Assembly (NCBI GenBank): GCA_018806915.1
Contig: JAGKQI010000031.1
Span: 248,001 to 312,000 of the forward strand
DNA length: 64,000 nt
Source of the DNA: Phytophthora colocasiae
Lineage: Eukaryota; Oomycota; Peronosporomycetes; Peronosporales; Peronosporaceae
Direction: 5' to 3'
The notes under the pieces were generated by a model. That model saw only the letters and a list, made by a program, of their open reading frames with translations. It was not told the origin of the DNA and did no database searches. Made by a program: the position numbers and the translations under genes. This document shows positions 31,541 to 42,123 of this stretch, in pieces (position 1 is the stretch's first letter; each line of letters starts with the position of its first letter).

Positions 31541-32504
31541 TCCGCCCACAGTTCGCAAGTTGTATCACACGGGGATTCACTTCGAACTCGCTGCGTTAAA
31601 AACGACTGGTATTGACGTATGCAGTGAACCGTGACGAAAACCCCATTCAGTCCGGTGGACTACAACGTAATCTGTAATCGAGCAATGTCCTCTTGTCTTG
31701 TTGTTCCCGCAGGAAAAAGGATAATACACCGGCGCTCCCGGCACAGCTACCTTGTTGGTGCCCCATACTCAAAGAAATTCGGCGACGTTCGACGTGATTG
31801 AGGTCGTAATATAGTACGTCCCATCGTATCAACTTCAAATGGGTACAAAACGTCGGTAATGTAATGTTGGGCGTGATCAGGTGCAGCTGGTACGTCATCT
31901 CGACACATCACCTGTGATAAGCTTGAAACGAAATTGTTCTTGAACAAACGATCGTAAATAAGCAATAACGACTCGGTGTTTCGCGTAATTGAGCCAAACT
32001 TGCACTCGGTATTGTCATATCCAGCCCTCACTGCCGATCTCGATACACCCAGCATGATCACCTCCAATGTTCCGCGATATCGAAGTGTAAGCTCTATCTA
32101 AGTTCAAGCACCACTTACTGTTGACAGTAGAATAAGTCCAATACTCAAGTCCAATACTCATTGCTGGCCTGCTTCTGAGGCAATTCGCGCAATACGACCA
32201 GGCCCACACTCGATCTTCGTTTTGGGTATCGCATCCTTCATCAGTCCCCAGTCCTTGATAATAACCCACGTAATTCAAATATCTACCATAGTCACCATTC
32301 GAGAATAGCCTGTACCCATCGCCTCCAAGTCGTGACCCTCCATCATCTTCACCAGAGCGCCCAGGATCACCTTCCACTGGCGTCGACCGCCCTGTTTCAC
32401 ATGCATATACACAAATATAAAATTCTCATCCTGATCCAGATTTTACTCCGGACCAGCTTCGTCGGTCACGGTGAAGCAACCCGGTTTCTTCACCTGCCGT
32501 CCAC
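31541..32504 (-). other. Retrotransposon region between pol and 3' LTR
   Basis: About 960 bp with no recognised domain. Two medium open frames (32377-32015 and 32067-31747) have no recognisable similarity. The bases next to the LTR (minus strand GTGGGCGGA) are only weakly purine-rich, so a polypurine tract is not clear. Confidence 0.5.
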
Positions 32505-35500
32505 CTACACCTCTTCATGTGACTGCATCACGCCGAATCGGTTTCGGTTCGCGTGGTCTCGCAAGAACGTGCTCAGTATAGCTCCGCAATTGAGGTCCGC
32601 CTCATCGACCCAAGTCGGATCATCATATCCGACCCAGTGTACCAGGAACTCTCGGTAAATCCTGCCGTAGCGAGTCCGCTTTCCGCATCGCATGTCGGAA
32701 ATCCGCTCAACTTCGTACTCGTCGGCATCCAGATCTGGGGTCCAACTATCCTCCGGGAGCAAGGTTTCGTCGAAATCTAGGCGATCGGCCTCGTTCACGG
32801 TCAGCTCGACTCGGGGTCGGTCGGGAAAGTTCCGCACCAGTTTCAGCTTCGAGACATGGACTATCGGGAATATGTGATACCCGGATCCCGCAATTTCCAG
32901 CTTGATCGTGAACTCATTGATCTTTTCTGCTACTCGGAACGGACCATGCCATAAATGTGCCAATTTACGTGCGTAACCTTCCCTCACGCGATCGAGGTAT
33001 AACCAGACACGGGACCCAACCTCGATCCCGTGGGGGTCGATCTCTTCGTTATGCCGATCCGCCCGATTAGCGATCGCTTCCCGCAAACGGACATTGACCT
33101 GTTCCCGCGACTGCTGATAGTATCTTTGGACCCTATATCGCCATCGACGAGTATCACGATCGTGATGCCTGGTGGACCCAACTGGTATCGTAGCCTCCAA
33201 CGTCGATCTCGGATCCCACCCGTGTACCAGATAATGAGGGGTATCTCCCCGGATCCGGTCGTGGGCGGTGTTGATCGCGAACGTTAACCGCTCAGCGTAT
33301 TCATCCCAGTCCTTCTGATCAAGATCCTGGACATACATCTTGATCGCCCTCGTTGCCGTCTGTACCATTCGTTCTGCTGTTCCATTGGCTTGGGGGCGAT
33401 ATGCCATCGTCGCTCGCTGCCGTTGCCCCAATATCCTGTTGAAGGATCGGAAGAAGTCGGACATGAAACCCGGCTCCCGATCGTGTCGGATGATCTCGCT
33501 GGCACCAAATCTTCGGAACACGCACTCCTCATAAGATTCCGCGATCGTCTGGACGGATCGAGAGGAACTGGCCTTGGTAATCACATATCCCGAGAACAGA
33601 TCGACCCAGATCAGCAACTCGGTGTTGCCCTTATCGGATCTGGGCAAGGACGGTATATGGTCCATTGCTATAATCTGGAACGGGTAAGTCGCTTGCAAAT
33701 TCCCTGGGGATTCGCCTTGGATAGTGGGTCTACCTTTTCCTGTCTCACAATCCACGCACTCCCCCACGTATCGTTGCACGCTCCGATACAGTCCTCTCCA
33801 GTGGAAGTGATCCCGGATTCGTTGGTAGGTACGCCCGATTCCTTGGTGTCCGCCTTCGAGAGTCGTATGATAGTGGTGCAGGACATCCTGTTGTAGCGTT
33901 TCTGGGACCACCAGCTTCATCAGTCGGTCTCGATCGACGTCCGACCTCGGCGTTGGGGGACAGTAGAAAAGTAGATTATGCTCGTCTACCTCGTAGTCGG
34001 ACGCAATCTTACTATAGGATCGCGATTCCGCTTGAGTGATGTCCGTAATCGGCCCAATCAGGTATTTCTTCAATCCTGCGATCCAAGCTTCTTCGTCCTG
34101 CGCCCGCTTGATCCGATCGATCCTCATCTCTCGGACCAACTCTTCTTGTAGGACAGCGGCGTCCGACCTCATTCGAGCGGCTCGCGTAGTTACCGCGGAC
34201 ACTCGGACCACGAGATCTTCAGTCTTGGGGATCAGGATCTCGTCTAGTCGATTTAAGGTGACTAGATCCTGCTGATCTCCCTCGCTACGAACCTCGATCC
34301 CGCCTTGACGTTGTAGAGCGGCACTTGCTAGGCTGTCTGCGCTCCCGTTCCAGTCTCTCTTCACATGAACCAGCTCGTGATTGCTCCATCCCTTCAGACG
34401 ATCTAGGGTCCTCTGTTTCAATATCGTTAATCCTGGCGCCTTACAATCGATCTCGCCACGAACTTGACGGATCACGAGATTTGAGTCACCACAGATTACC
34501 AGACGACGACGATCCCGACCTGCGAGCATATCGAGCCCTAAGAGGAGCCCGTTGTATTCTGCCTCGTTAACTGTGAGACCTTCGGCGTAACCGGATCTAG
34601 CGTCAGTTATCTCCCAACCAGGTAGTCTCCACACAATCGCGCTGAACGCGCCCCCACCTCGTTTGACCCGAGCTGATCCGTCAAAGCTTAACACCCACAA
34701 CTCTTCATCTTGACCCACCGTGGGCACTGGGGCTTGGATCCGGCGCTTGGGTTCCTTAAGGGGTGCGATCGCGATCAGGGCGTCGTCGACCTTCGTTCTG
34801 GGCGTCATGCTGGCTGCGATCGCCCCCAGTATCTCGTCTTCCCCTTTCGTACATTTCGTGATCTCAAGCGACCAAGGGGGTAGGAGCGCAGACCATTGAC
34901 CTAGGCGCCCTTGGAGACCGGCTGACTTGAACAACCAGGCAAGGGTGGAATGCCGGGTCAAGACCTTGATCCGGCGACCCACCAACATGGTGTAGTACAG
35001 ATCCAGGATCCGTAAGAGGGATAACACTTCTTTCTCTGCAACATTGTAGTTCAGCTCGTTCGTTTTCAGGGTTCGGCTGGCGAACGCGACCGGGTGATAG
35101 ACCTGGTCATGTTCTTGCGTCAACGCAGCGGAGATCGCCCAGTCGCTGGCATATACGATCACCACAGGCACTTTCGCCGTATCGAAGTGGCGGAGGACCG
35201 GAGTCGATGCGATCTTAGCTTTCAAGGCTGTGAACGCCCCATGCGCTCTACCCCGCCTCTCATCCTCCGTCTTGAGTTCCGTGGCGACCTTAATTTCGCT
35301 CGATCTGGAGGAACACGTCGCCCCTAAGTCTGGGCCCGGGGCACTACCGCCTCCTTGACCCGAAATGTCTCGCGATCCATCTCGATCTGACTCTGTCTTA
35401 GTAGGATCATGGGAGATCGGGTTCGTTCTGTCCATGATCTTTCGTAAGTCCGGTCGCCTCCTCAGTTCTGCGAACTCCACTTCACGTAGTTCATACAGAA

Positions 35501-37433
35501 CCGATGCGTAGATCGCGTAATCCTCGATGAACCGACTATAATAGTTCAGGCTCCCTAAGAAGGACTGCATAGATCGGAGCGATCCTGGGAACGGTAGATC
35601 CGTCAGAGACTTCAGGTCTTTCGGGTTTGCCTCCAATCCGTCGATCGACACTTTGTGTCCGAGATATTCCACCTTATCCATGCCCCAGAAGCTCTTCGCC
35701 ACACTAATCGAGAGATTCCACTTATCACAGGCCTCCAATAGGTCTTCCACCTGATCGCACATTTGATCCCATGTTCCAGCCGTGATCAAGATATCGTCGA
35801 TGTATGATCTCCGTCCTAGAACCGACGGGCGACCAGGATCCTCCGGGATTCCTGATTCAAACACGTCTGCAGAGTCTTCCGTATTCCCTGACTGGGAGAT
35901 CTTCAAAAATCCATATAGGGCGTTGTCCACAAGACGTTGATAGATCTGAGGGGCGTTCTTCAGCCCGAACGGCATGCGATTCCACTCGAAGAGGCCGAAC
36001 GGGGTGATGAAAGCTGAGATCGCGCGAGCTCGATCGGTCATTGATACGACCCAGAATCCACTTGCCATGTCTAATGAACAATACCACAGAACCTTGTCAA
36101 GATCTTCTAACAGGTCATTGATCAGAGGCATTGGGTAGATCATCAGCCTCGTGAGACCGTTCACCAGCCGATAATCGATACATAGTCGGATATCTACGCC
36201 GTTCTTCTTGATGATCACCACGATCGGAGACGCCCATGGCGATGTCGATGGCCGAATGATCTTGGCGGCTAGGAGTCCTTTGATAAGATCCGATACTTTC
36301 TCGCGGAACTGTGGCGCCACCTTTCGGACTCGTTGTGCAATCGGCTTTGCATCACCTACGTCGATATCGCATATAACACCCTTGGCCGCTGGAGGAAGTG
36401 CGTTTCCTTTCCCGATCAGGAGATGTCGCTTCTTCCAGATAATCTGTCGAAGTTTCTCGATCTCCTCCTGGGTAGCCGATCCCGGATTTCCTACTTGCAG
36501 ATCTTCAATCCTGACTTCTTCAGTGGTGGAGATCTGGATCTCTGGTACTACTGCGAGATTATCGCCTAGATCTTCGGCCGAAAAATCGCCACTTTCGTGT
36601 AGGTGGGTCTGATCGGCATTCTCGATCCCTTCAGGAGATGTCGGATCGGGTTCGTTCGTTAATGGATCAGGGAGTCTATCGTCCTTGGCCGTCAGGATCG
36701 GGGTGTCCTCAGACGTGGGGCCGGCGTCAGCGTCGGGGACATGTTTGATCTCGATTTTAAAATCTGGTTTTTCTGTTTTTACCTCGATCTCTTCTTCGCA
36801 TGTCCGATCTGTCCGATCTGGGGCCTGATCTGGCAAGCTTTTATTCGTCTCAGTCTCACCGCCCCCAGCTTCGCCACTCGGGGTCTTGTCGGAACTGATC
36901 GTAATCGGTGGGGTATCCATGGGATCCGGTTGGGGATCGATGAATGCGACCTTGACTTCGGCCGCATCGGTTGGTAGTCGAGGTCCTAATGTCGATATTG
37001 GCGTAGGATCAGGATCGGTCTTGGTCGTCCCGCCTCGGCGGAGTATGGATCGCGGCGTAACGTAGGTCGGCCGCTCGACCGACGGTAAGGGGATCTCTAC
37101 GGATTCCTGAGGTTCTGGTCTTGCGTCCACAGTCGCTTCTAGAGCTAGATTCTGCCACTCCATGTAACGTCGGGATCCGATCGACACAAACCCGGGGAAT
37201 CGAGGTACTTTTTCCTGATCAAGTACCATTCCGACATGTAATCTGTGATCCAATCGTAAAATCTTCTCGCTCAGATTCGTGATCACTAAGTACCGAGTTC
37301 GGCCGGGTCCATTTACCACGGTAGGTACCCATCGATCGCCTCTGGTCACCCACAATTTCTCCGTCGCCGATAATTTCACTCTCGATGCGGTCTCTTCAGA
37401 TCCCCCAACTGGGATATGTAGATCTTCCTCCAA
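32505..37433 (-). CDS. Ty3/gypsy Pol: RT, RNase H, second RNase H, integrase, chromodomain
   Basis: 1642 aa, no internal stop. RT occupies about 330-640 with the catalytic YIDD at 544-547 (SYIDDILITAG) and MPFGLKNAP upstream. The first RNase H contains YASDWAISAALTQEH (Asp about 764). A second, cellular-type RNase H starts LSFDGSARVKRGGG (Asp about 918) with EAEYNGLLLG, CGDSNLVI and NGSADSLA. Integrase has an HHCC zinc site (HHYHTTLEGGH, CVDC), then AMDHIPSLP (Asp about 1258), RHDREPGF and NGTAERM. A chromodomain ends the protein (about 1571-1642, LVHWVGYDDPTWVDEADL). The first ~300 residues are Pro/Asp-rich linker. Confidence 0.95.
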   Translation of the reverse strand: MEEDLHIPVGGSEETASRVKLSATEKLWVTRGDRWVPTVVNGPGRTRYLVITNLSEKILRLDHRLHVGMVLDQEKVPRFPGFVSIGSRRYMEWQNLALEATVDARPEPQESVEIPLPSVERPTYVTPRSILRRGGTTKTDPDPTPISTLGPRLPTDAAEVKVAFIDPQPDPMDTPPITISSDKTPSGEAGGGETETNKSLPDQAPDRTDRTCEEEIEVKTEKPDFKIEIKHVPDADAGPTSEDTPILTAKDDRLPDPLTNEPDPTSPEGIENADQTHLHESGDFSAEDLGDNLAVVPEIQISTTEEVRIEDLQVGNPGSATQEEIEKLRQIIWKKRHLLIGKGNALPPAAKGVICDIDVGDAKPIAQRVRKVAPQFREKVSDLIKGLLAAKIIRPSTSPWASPIVVIIKKNGVDIRLCIDYRLVNGLTRLMIYPMPLINDLLEDLDKVLWYCSLDMASGFWVVSMTDRARAISAFITPFGLFEWNRMPFGLKNAPQIYQRLVDNALYGFLKISQSGNTEDSADVFESGIPEDPGRPSVLGRRSYIDDILITAGTWDQMCDQVEDLLEACDKWNLSISVAKSFWGMDKVEYLGHKVSIDGLEANPKDLKSLTDLPFPGSLRSMQSFLGSLNYYSRFIEDYAIYASVLYELREVEFAELRRRPDLRKIMDRTNPISHDPTKTESDRDGSRDISGQGGGSAPGPDLGATCSSRSSEIKVATELKTEDERRGRAHGAFTALKAKIASTPVLRHFDTAKVPVVIVYASDWAISAALTQEHDQVYHPVAFASRTLKTNELNYNVAEKEVLSLLRILDLYYTMLVGRRIKVLTRHSTLAWLFKSAGLQGRLGQWSALLPPWSLEITKCTKGEDEILGAIAASMTPRTKVDDALIAIAPLKEPKRRIQAPVPTVGQDEELWVLSFDGSARVKRGGGAFSAIVWRLPGWEITDARSGYAEGLTVNEAEYNGLLLGLDMLAGRDRRRLVICGDSNLVIRQVRGEIDCKAPGLTILKQRTLDRLKGWSNHELVHVKRDWNGSADSLASAALQRQGGIEVRSEGDQQDLVTLNRLDEILIPKTEDLVVRVSAVTTRAARMRSDAAVLQEELVREMRIDRIKRAQDEEAWIAGLKKYLIGPITDITQAESRSYSKIASDYEVDEHNLLFYCPPTPRSDVDRDRLMKLVVPETLQQDVLHHYHTTLEGGHQGIGRTYQRIRDHFHWRGLYRSVQRYVGECVDCETGKGRPTIQGESPGNLQATYPFQIIAMDHIPSLPRSDKGNTELLIWVDLFSGYVITKASSSRSVQTIAESYEECVFRRFGASEIIRHDREPGFMSDFFRSFNRILGQRQRATMAYRPQANGTAERMVQTATRAIKMYVQDLDQKDWDEYAERLTFAINTAHDRIRGDTPHYLVHGWDPRSTLEATIPVGSTRHHDRDTRRWRYRVQRYYQQSREQVNVRLREAIANRADRHNEEIDPHGIEVGSRVWLYLDRVREGYARKLAHLWHGPFRVAEKINEFTIKLEIAGSGYHIFPIVHVSKLKLVRNFPDRPRVELTVNEADRLDFDETLLPEDSWTPDLDADEYEVERISDMRCGKRTRYGRIYREFLVHWVGYDDPTWVDEADLNCGAILSTFLRDHANRNRFGVMQSHEEV

Positions 37434-37439
37434 TTTTAC

Positions 37440-38193
37440 CGATCTTACCTTCTCCCGTATAATCTCTTGCGACCACTAAGTGGGATCCCCACTTCATTAG
37501 GTAAGCACATCGATCCCTCCGCTATATCCATCCGGACCCCAGCCGGGATCATGAAATCCATACCCAGGATCGCATCTTGTCCGGATAGATCTCCGATCCA
37601 AATATCGAAAAGTAGACCAAATATCCCGCAAGCGTGATCTTGATCCTCGTTCTCCCTTCGGTGGTATACACATTGTCACCGATCCCAACACACTCCTGTC
37701 TCTGACTAGTGTCAAAGTGGCACCCAACCTTACGAGCAAAGGTGGTATCCAAGATGGATACCTCGGCGCCAGTGTCCAGAAGCAAAATCGCTCTTTCATG
37801 ATTGATCTTGCCTGGGATCTTGGCTTGGCGGAACCATTTTCCTGGTGCGTGGTATTTCCAATACCCCCTGGATTCTCCTTCCTTGAGATCCAAAGCCACT
37901 TCCGCACCAGATCGCGAGAACTCATCGATCCGGGGAAGACTCGCGATCTTAGCAGTATACGAATGCAACTTACATGTATTATCGCGCAGATCCGAATTCT
38001 CCCTATCTTGATCTCTCGATTTCTTGTTCACATATGCATAGATGCAGTACTCAGAACGCTCGGCTCGTACCGGTTTCCAAACCGGCGAGCGTCCTAGTTT
38101 AACACCTTTTCCACCTTCTCGGGGAACAATCCGGCATGTCGGGTCGGGTCGTACCACTTGCGGATCTGGTTGTAGAATTCTTCCATGGGGCAT
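37440..38193 (-). CDS. Retroviral-type aspartic protease region, frameshifted
   Basis: The catalytic motif ILLLDTGAEVSIL lies near 37780, in a frame -1 relative to gag and overlapping its end. After about 37607 the sequence continues in another frame (GDLSGQDAILGMDF, MCLPNEVGIPL), and near 37455 it moves again into the frame of pol. The gag/protease offset may be a normal frameshift signal. The two later shifts are more likely mutations, though stepwise frameshifting is not excluded. Confidence 0.75.
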
Positions 38194-40424
38194 TCTCCAG
38201 CTTCATGGATCTCCCCACAACCACGGCAGGTATACAGACAGCGATCCGTTGGGTGACCCCTCTTCCCGCACTTTTCACAGGTTAGACGTCTCCAGCAGTC
38301 CAGATCCGTATGCTTCCGCGATCCACAGTGTGAACAGCGACCTCGATCGTGGTCTGATGTACCCCTGCGATCCGCGATCCGGCCTCGATCTTGCGCATTC
38401 GCCTGCGATCGCGACTGATCCTGCTGGTGGGGAACGCCCCCAATGCCGATCTGCTTGTCTTCCGACGCAGCAAGATATATCCTCCGGAGATCGCCTTCAG
38501 AATCGGATCCGTCCGATCCGGATATTTCCTCTGATTCCGAGCTCGGATCCTGGGTTTGGATCGCCCGTACCACCGCCCGGGTGGGTGCCGCCGGGGCACT
38601 GGCCGGTGCCTTTTGTCGGTACTTCGATCCGAACGCAGATTTACGCTGTCTGCTTTTCGCCCGTTCCCGGGCACGAAGTACTTCCTCAAGTTCATCGACG
38701 TCATTCAGCCGGAGTAGGGTCAGCCGATCAGCTAACTCCGGATCTCCCAATGTCTCGATATAGTGATCTACATGTTCCCGGCGGGCCTTAGGGCTCCCAT
38801 CCTTGATTTTCAGTCTAGCACGTAACGCCGCCACGTTGAGCCGGTAGAGATAATCGAGAGGGGTTTCTTCCGATCGCTTGCGAGCGTGATAGTATTGCCA
38901 CGCGACCGACATACCCAACCCACAATACTGGGTCTGGAAACTGTCCAACAGATCTGCCCACTTGGTTTTCGTCGTTCGACTGAGCTGCCTGTACCAGTTC
39001 TTTGCCGGTCCCACCATCAGATCTGCAAATGTGAGGCATTTCTCTTCTTCCGTAGCCTGATCGCGCTGAAATGCTGACTTGACTTTACTGATCCAGGCCC
39101 GAGCGCGATCTTCGTCCAGATCTTTACCCGCAAAATCTTTCAGATCTGAGATCGCTGAGATCCGGACCCGCTGGATCATCGACGATCCTCCTTGACCGAT
39201 TGCCGCGGATGCGATCGCTGCTCGGCTCGACATCTGTCCACCAGAAGTTGGTATGCCCATATCGTCCGGATCGTATTCCCATGCATCCGGATCCGAGGCC
39301 GTAACGGACTCCATTTCAACATCCAACTCCCCTTTGATCGGCGATCGGGGTGTCGCGAGATTCCGTTCTTTTAAGAAACGATCCATCGCCATTTGAAAGT
39401 AGTCGTCCAACTTGTTGCTCGATCCAGTGGAATTAGTCGTTGGCGCGGTCTGGTCCGTCCGGATTCGGCGATTTTCTTGCTGATCGGGCATCTTGACCTC
39501 CAGCTTCGCAGCCACCGATCGCGTATCCTGTTTCTTCATACGCGATTTCAGGAACTTGGCGCCGGAGGGCCCTAACGACATGCGTTGCAGCCTTCTCGGG
39601 CTATCTGAGTCTGGTTCCGAAGTCGCTGACGCGTAGCATGACGACCCAGTCTGATAGCCTGGGTCGGGCGTCAGTGGGCGCTCGCCGACCAAGACCTTGA
39701 GAGAATCGAATAGATCATGGGTCGCAAATTGAATCGCTTGCAGTTCCAAGTCAAATAGTGAGTTTGGGTCGAACTCTCCAGCCACCAAACCAGCTTCTTG
39801 GAGCAGATCAAGTAGGATCTTCACCGCGTTCAGGCGGTCAGAGCTGGTCCGGGGCTTCGACACTGGGCCGGTGAGGTTACCGATCTGGCGGACTTGTATG
39901 ATCGTAAGAACCGGATCGTTAAGCAAGGTCTCGCTTAGCCTCTTCCTGTAGTAGGCCTGATCGATCGCGTCCTTGGTGATCGTTGATCCTGGGTTGATCA
40001 CCTCTTCTGGCTCTGAGTCTGGAGCTTTCAATTTCGTCCGAGTGCTCTTGATCTTCTTTTTCTTGGTCGATCTTGAGGCAACAGTGGACTTGGTGAGCAG
40101 ATTAGGTTTCAGCTTTGCTGATTCCTTGTCGCTCGTGTGCGGATCTCGATTCTCATCGAGATCCGCAATGGCCCTCGAAGGGGCCTTGGGAGGGATTCGA
40201 GGTTTTTCTTCGAGATCTGGATTGCGATCCAGGTCTGCCTCGTGCCTGTCAGTAGAGATCCTCCCAGAACTCTGCTGATCTGTGGATCTTTCCGTTTTAA
40301 GCGATGCCTCCGTCGATCCAACATTCGTAGGCACTTCTTCCCCTTGTTCTTCTTTAATCTTGACATCTTCTTGGGACTCACGGTGATATCCGAAGTCACC
40401 AGAAGATCCGGGCACGCGCACCAT
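38094..40424 (-). CDS. Ty3/gypsy Gag with three zinc knuckles
   Basis: About 776 aa from the ATG at 40424; the frame is also open further upstream into the LTR. The N-terminal half is acidic and low-complexity. The middle carries the gag capsid-like region (AFQRDQATEEEKC to NWYRQLSRTTKTKWADLLDSF). The C-terminus has zinc knuckles CSHCGSRKHTDLDC and CEKCGKRGHPTDRC (both CX2CX4HX4C) plus CRGCGEIHEAGEC (CX2CX3HX4C). It would form the virus-like particle and bind RNA. The ATG touches the LTR end, leaving no leader. Confidence 0.85.
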   Translation of the reverse strand: MVRVPGSSGDFGYHRESQEDVKIKEEQGEEVPTNVGSTEASLKTERSTDQQSSGRISTDRHEADLDRNPDLEEKPRIPPKAPSRAIADLDENRDPHTSDKESAKLKPNLLTKSTVASRSTKKKKIKSTRTKLKAPDSEPEEVINPGSTITKDAIDQAYYRKRLSETLLNDPVLTIIQVRQIGNLTGPVSKPRTSSDRLNAVKILLDLLQEAGLVAGEFDPNSLFDLELQAIQFATHDLFDSLKVLVGERPLTPDPGYQTGSSCYASATSEPDSDSPRRLQRMSLGPSGAKFLKSRMKKQDTRSVAAKLEVKMPDQQENRRIRTDQTAPTTNSTGSSNKLDDYFQMAMDRFLKERNLATPRSPIKGELDVEMESVTASDPDAWEYDPDDMGIPTSGGQMSSRAAIASAAIGQGGSSMIQRVRISAISDLKDFAGKDLDEDRARAWISKVKSAFQRDQATEEEKCLTFADLMVGPAKNWYRQLSRTTKTKWADLLDSFQTQYCGLGMSVAWQYYHARKRSEETPLDYLYRLNVAALRARLKIKDGSPKARREHVDHYIETLGDPELADRLTLLRLNDVDELEEVLRARERAKSRQRKSAFGSKYRQKAPASAPAAPTRAVVRAIQTQDPSSESEEISGSDGSDSEGDLRRIYLAASEDKQIGIGGVPHQQDQSRSQANAQDRGRIADRRGTSDHDRGRCSHCGSRKHTDLDCWRRLTCEKCGKRGHPTDRCLYTCRGCGEIHEAGECPMEEFYNQIRKWYDPTRHAGLFPEKVEKVLN
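40408..40423 (-). other. Putative tRNA primer-binding site overlapping the gag start
   Basis: TGGTGCGCGTGCCCGG begins one base inside the 5' LTR end, where gypsy elements place the primer site (TGG pairs with the CCA end of a tRNA). The same bases form the gag start (ATG GTG CGC GTG). The matching tRNA was not checked. Confidence 0.5.
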
Positions 40425-42123
40425 TGTGGTGGAGCGGATCTGGCCAAAATCTGGTTGAGGCCGATCGCGATCGCCACTTGCGCCCAGACACCGACTAACG
40501 GAGGGGGTCCCCCGATGATCCGTGATCTTGTTGCGTGTAGTGTTCACCTTGTGTACCCGTCGGTAGGCGGGTTACGCTCTTCCAGGTAACTTCTGAAGAT
40601 GTCTTGGGACGAGAAGAAGGTCTTGGGTGACGCAGGGGTTTGAGGCGGCGTGGAAGTTCTTCACTCCACCTCGGGGTACTTGATCCCGGTCGTAGGCGAG
40701 TTCTCGAGCCTTGATCCGGGTGCCTGGTTCTTGATCCAGGTCTTCCAATAGTCCAATGTTCGGGATTCAGTCCCTTCCTTTCGTTGTTTTCCGCTTCCGA
40801 TAGCGGGGGTCTTGAGGGGGCGAGATTCGACGGGATCCTTAGGCTAAACAACCAATTCCTTCCGATCCGATGTATGCACTTAAAGGATAGCTCACTAGAT
40901 AGGCAAAGCTGGCCAATATATTATCCAGACTTAACCGCTATACTAGGTCACGTATCCTTACCTTCCTGACGCTTGTAGGGCCAATGTAGTTCCCGGTTCC
41001 AGGCGTAGCGAAGACACTTGAGTGGTTCAGGGCAAATTCGAGTCTGTTTATGGTTATTCCTATGCCTACTAATCCCATCCTGATTTACTATCCTACGATC
41101 ACATGACACTGGCTACATAGCTGATCCCTAGCTTGGTTCCCCTAACCCTGATCGTGAGCCGATTCCGTACTTAACCGAAGCTTGATCTCGTACTTAACCG
41201 AAGCTTGATCTCGTACTTAACCGAAGCTTGATCTCGTACTTAACCGGGACTTGATCTCGCACTTGATCGGGACTTGATTGCTGCCTGATCGGGACTTGAT
41301 CGCGCGTGATCCCGCTTGGTCGTCCTCCAGGAAATCAGGATCAGGCCAATGGGAGGGTCGCGAGCGCCGGGCTGGACCGTGAGCCAAGATCGTATCCACC
41401 TAGGACCATGCCAAAGCCGATCACGTGGCAACACCCTTGCTCCTTCCTTCTTGCCACTCGATATGACTTGATTATTGTCAATCACCACTCCACTGCCACC
41501 GAGTACACTTGATTAACCGTGATATCCGCTCGCGAACCCGTGCCACAGTTAGCGAGCATCGATCCTTGCTCTTAGAGGCATAATGTAAGATCACCGGTCT
41601 CCGTTCACCATTCTCAGTCAATCTTCGCCGATCTTCACATCGCGTCGGCTAATTACACTTAGTTCGAGCTGATGATCTTCACTGACGTGAACTCCACCCC
41701 ACAGCCTATCGCTTAAACATGACTGCCTCCGTGGATCACACTTAAACTCAAGATCGTCAGCAATCCTAGTTGGTCTCCTCCTCATGACTGCCGAATCGAC
41801 TGGATCCTCGGTGATCTTCACTCCTGGGGTGTCATGTGTACCTCTCCATCGAGGATCACAGTCTTTCGACCTCAAGAATATCTATCGACGGTGATCATCA
41901 GCAGATCACACTTTGGCTTGGACTGAGTATACAGTATACACTCGAAGCGTGATCGAGAAATATCCACCCATATCTGCAGTGATCATGGGTTTACAGCACT
42001 GGATCAAGCAAAATCTCACTGAACTAGCGTCGTCCAAAGCGATCGGAAGCAGCCATCGGTCCACCATACTAATCCCATGTATTACTCGAGTAAGTACGAA
42101 AAATCGAGATGTGCTTTACCACA
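40425..42123 (-). repeat. 5' LTR (1699 bp)
   Basis: Pair of 29841-31540; carries the same three-copy 23-bp tandem repeat near 41167-41235. It should hold the promoter for the element. Confidence 0.95.

Larger units (their letters stand above)
29841..42123 (-). mobile_element. Ty3/gypsy chromodomain LTR retrotransposon
   Basis: A 12.3-kb element transcribed on the minus strand: 5' LTR 40425-42123, gag, protease, pol, 3' LTR 29841-31540. LTR ends are TGTGGT and ACCACA. The four bases ATGT lie at 29837-29840 and again at 42124-42127, a target duplication. The LTRs differ at only about four places seen by eye (for example G/GG near 30320, T/G near 30923), so insertion is recent. The order RT, RNase H, extra RNase H, integrase, chromodomain identifies a chromovirus-like gypsy element of the kind reported from oomycetes. 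Confidence 0.95.
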
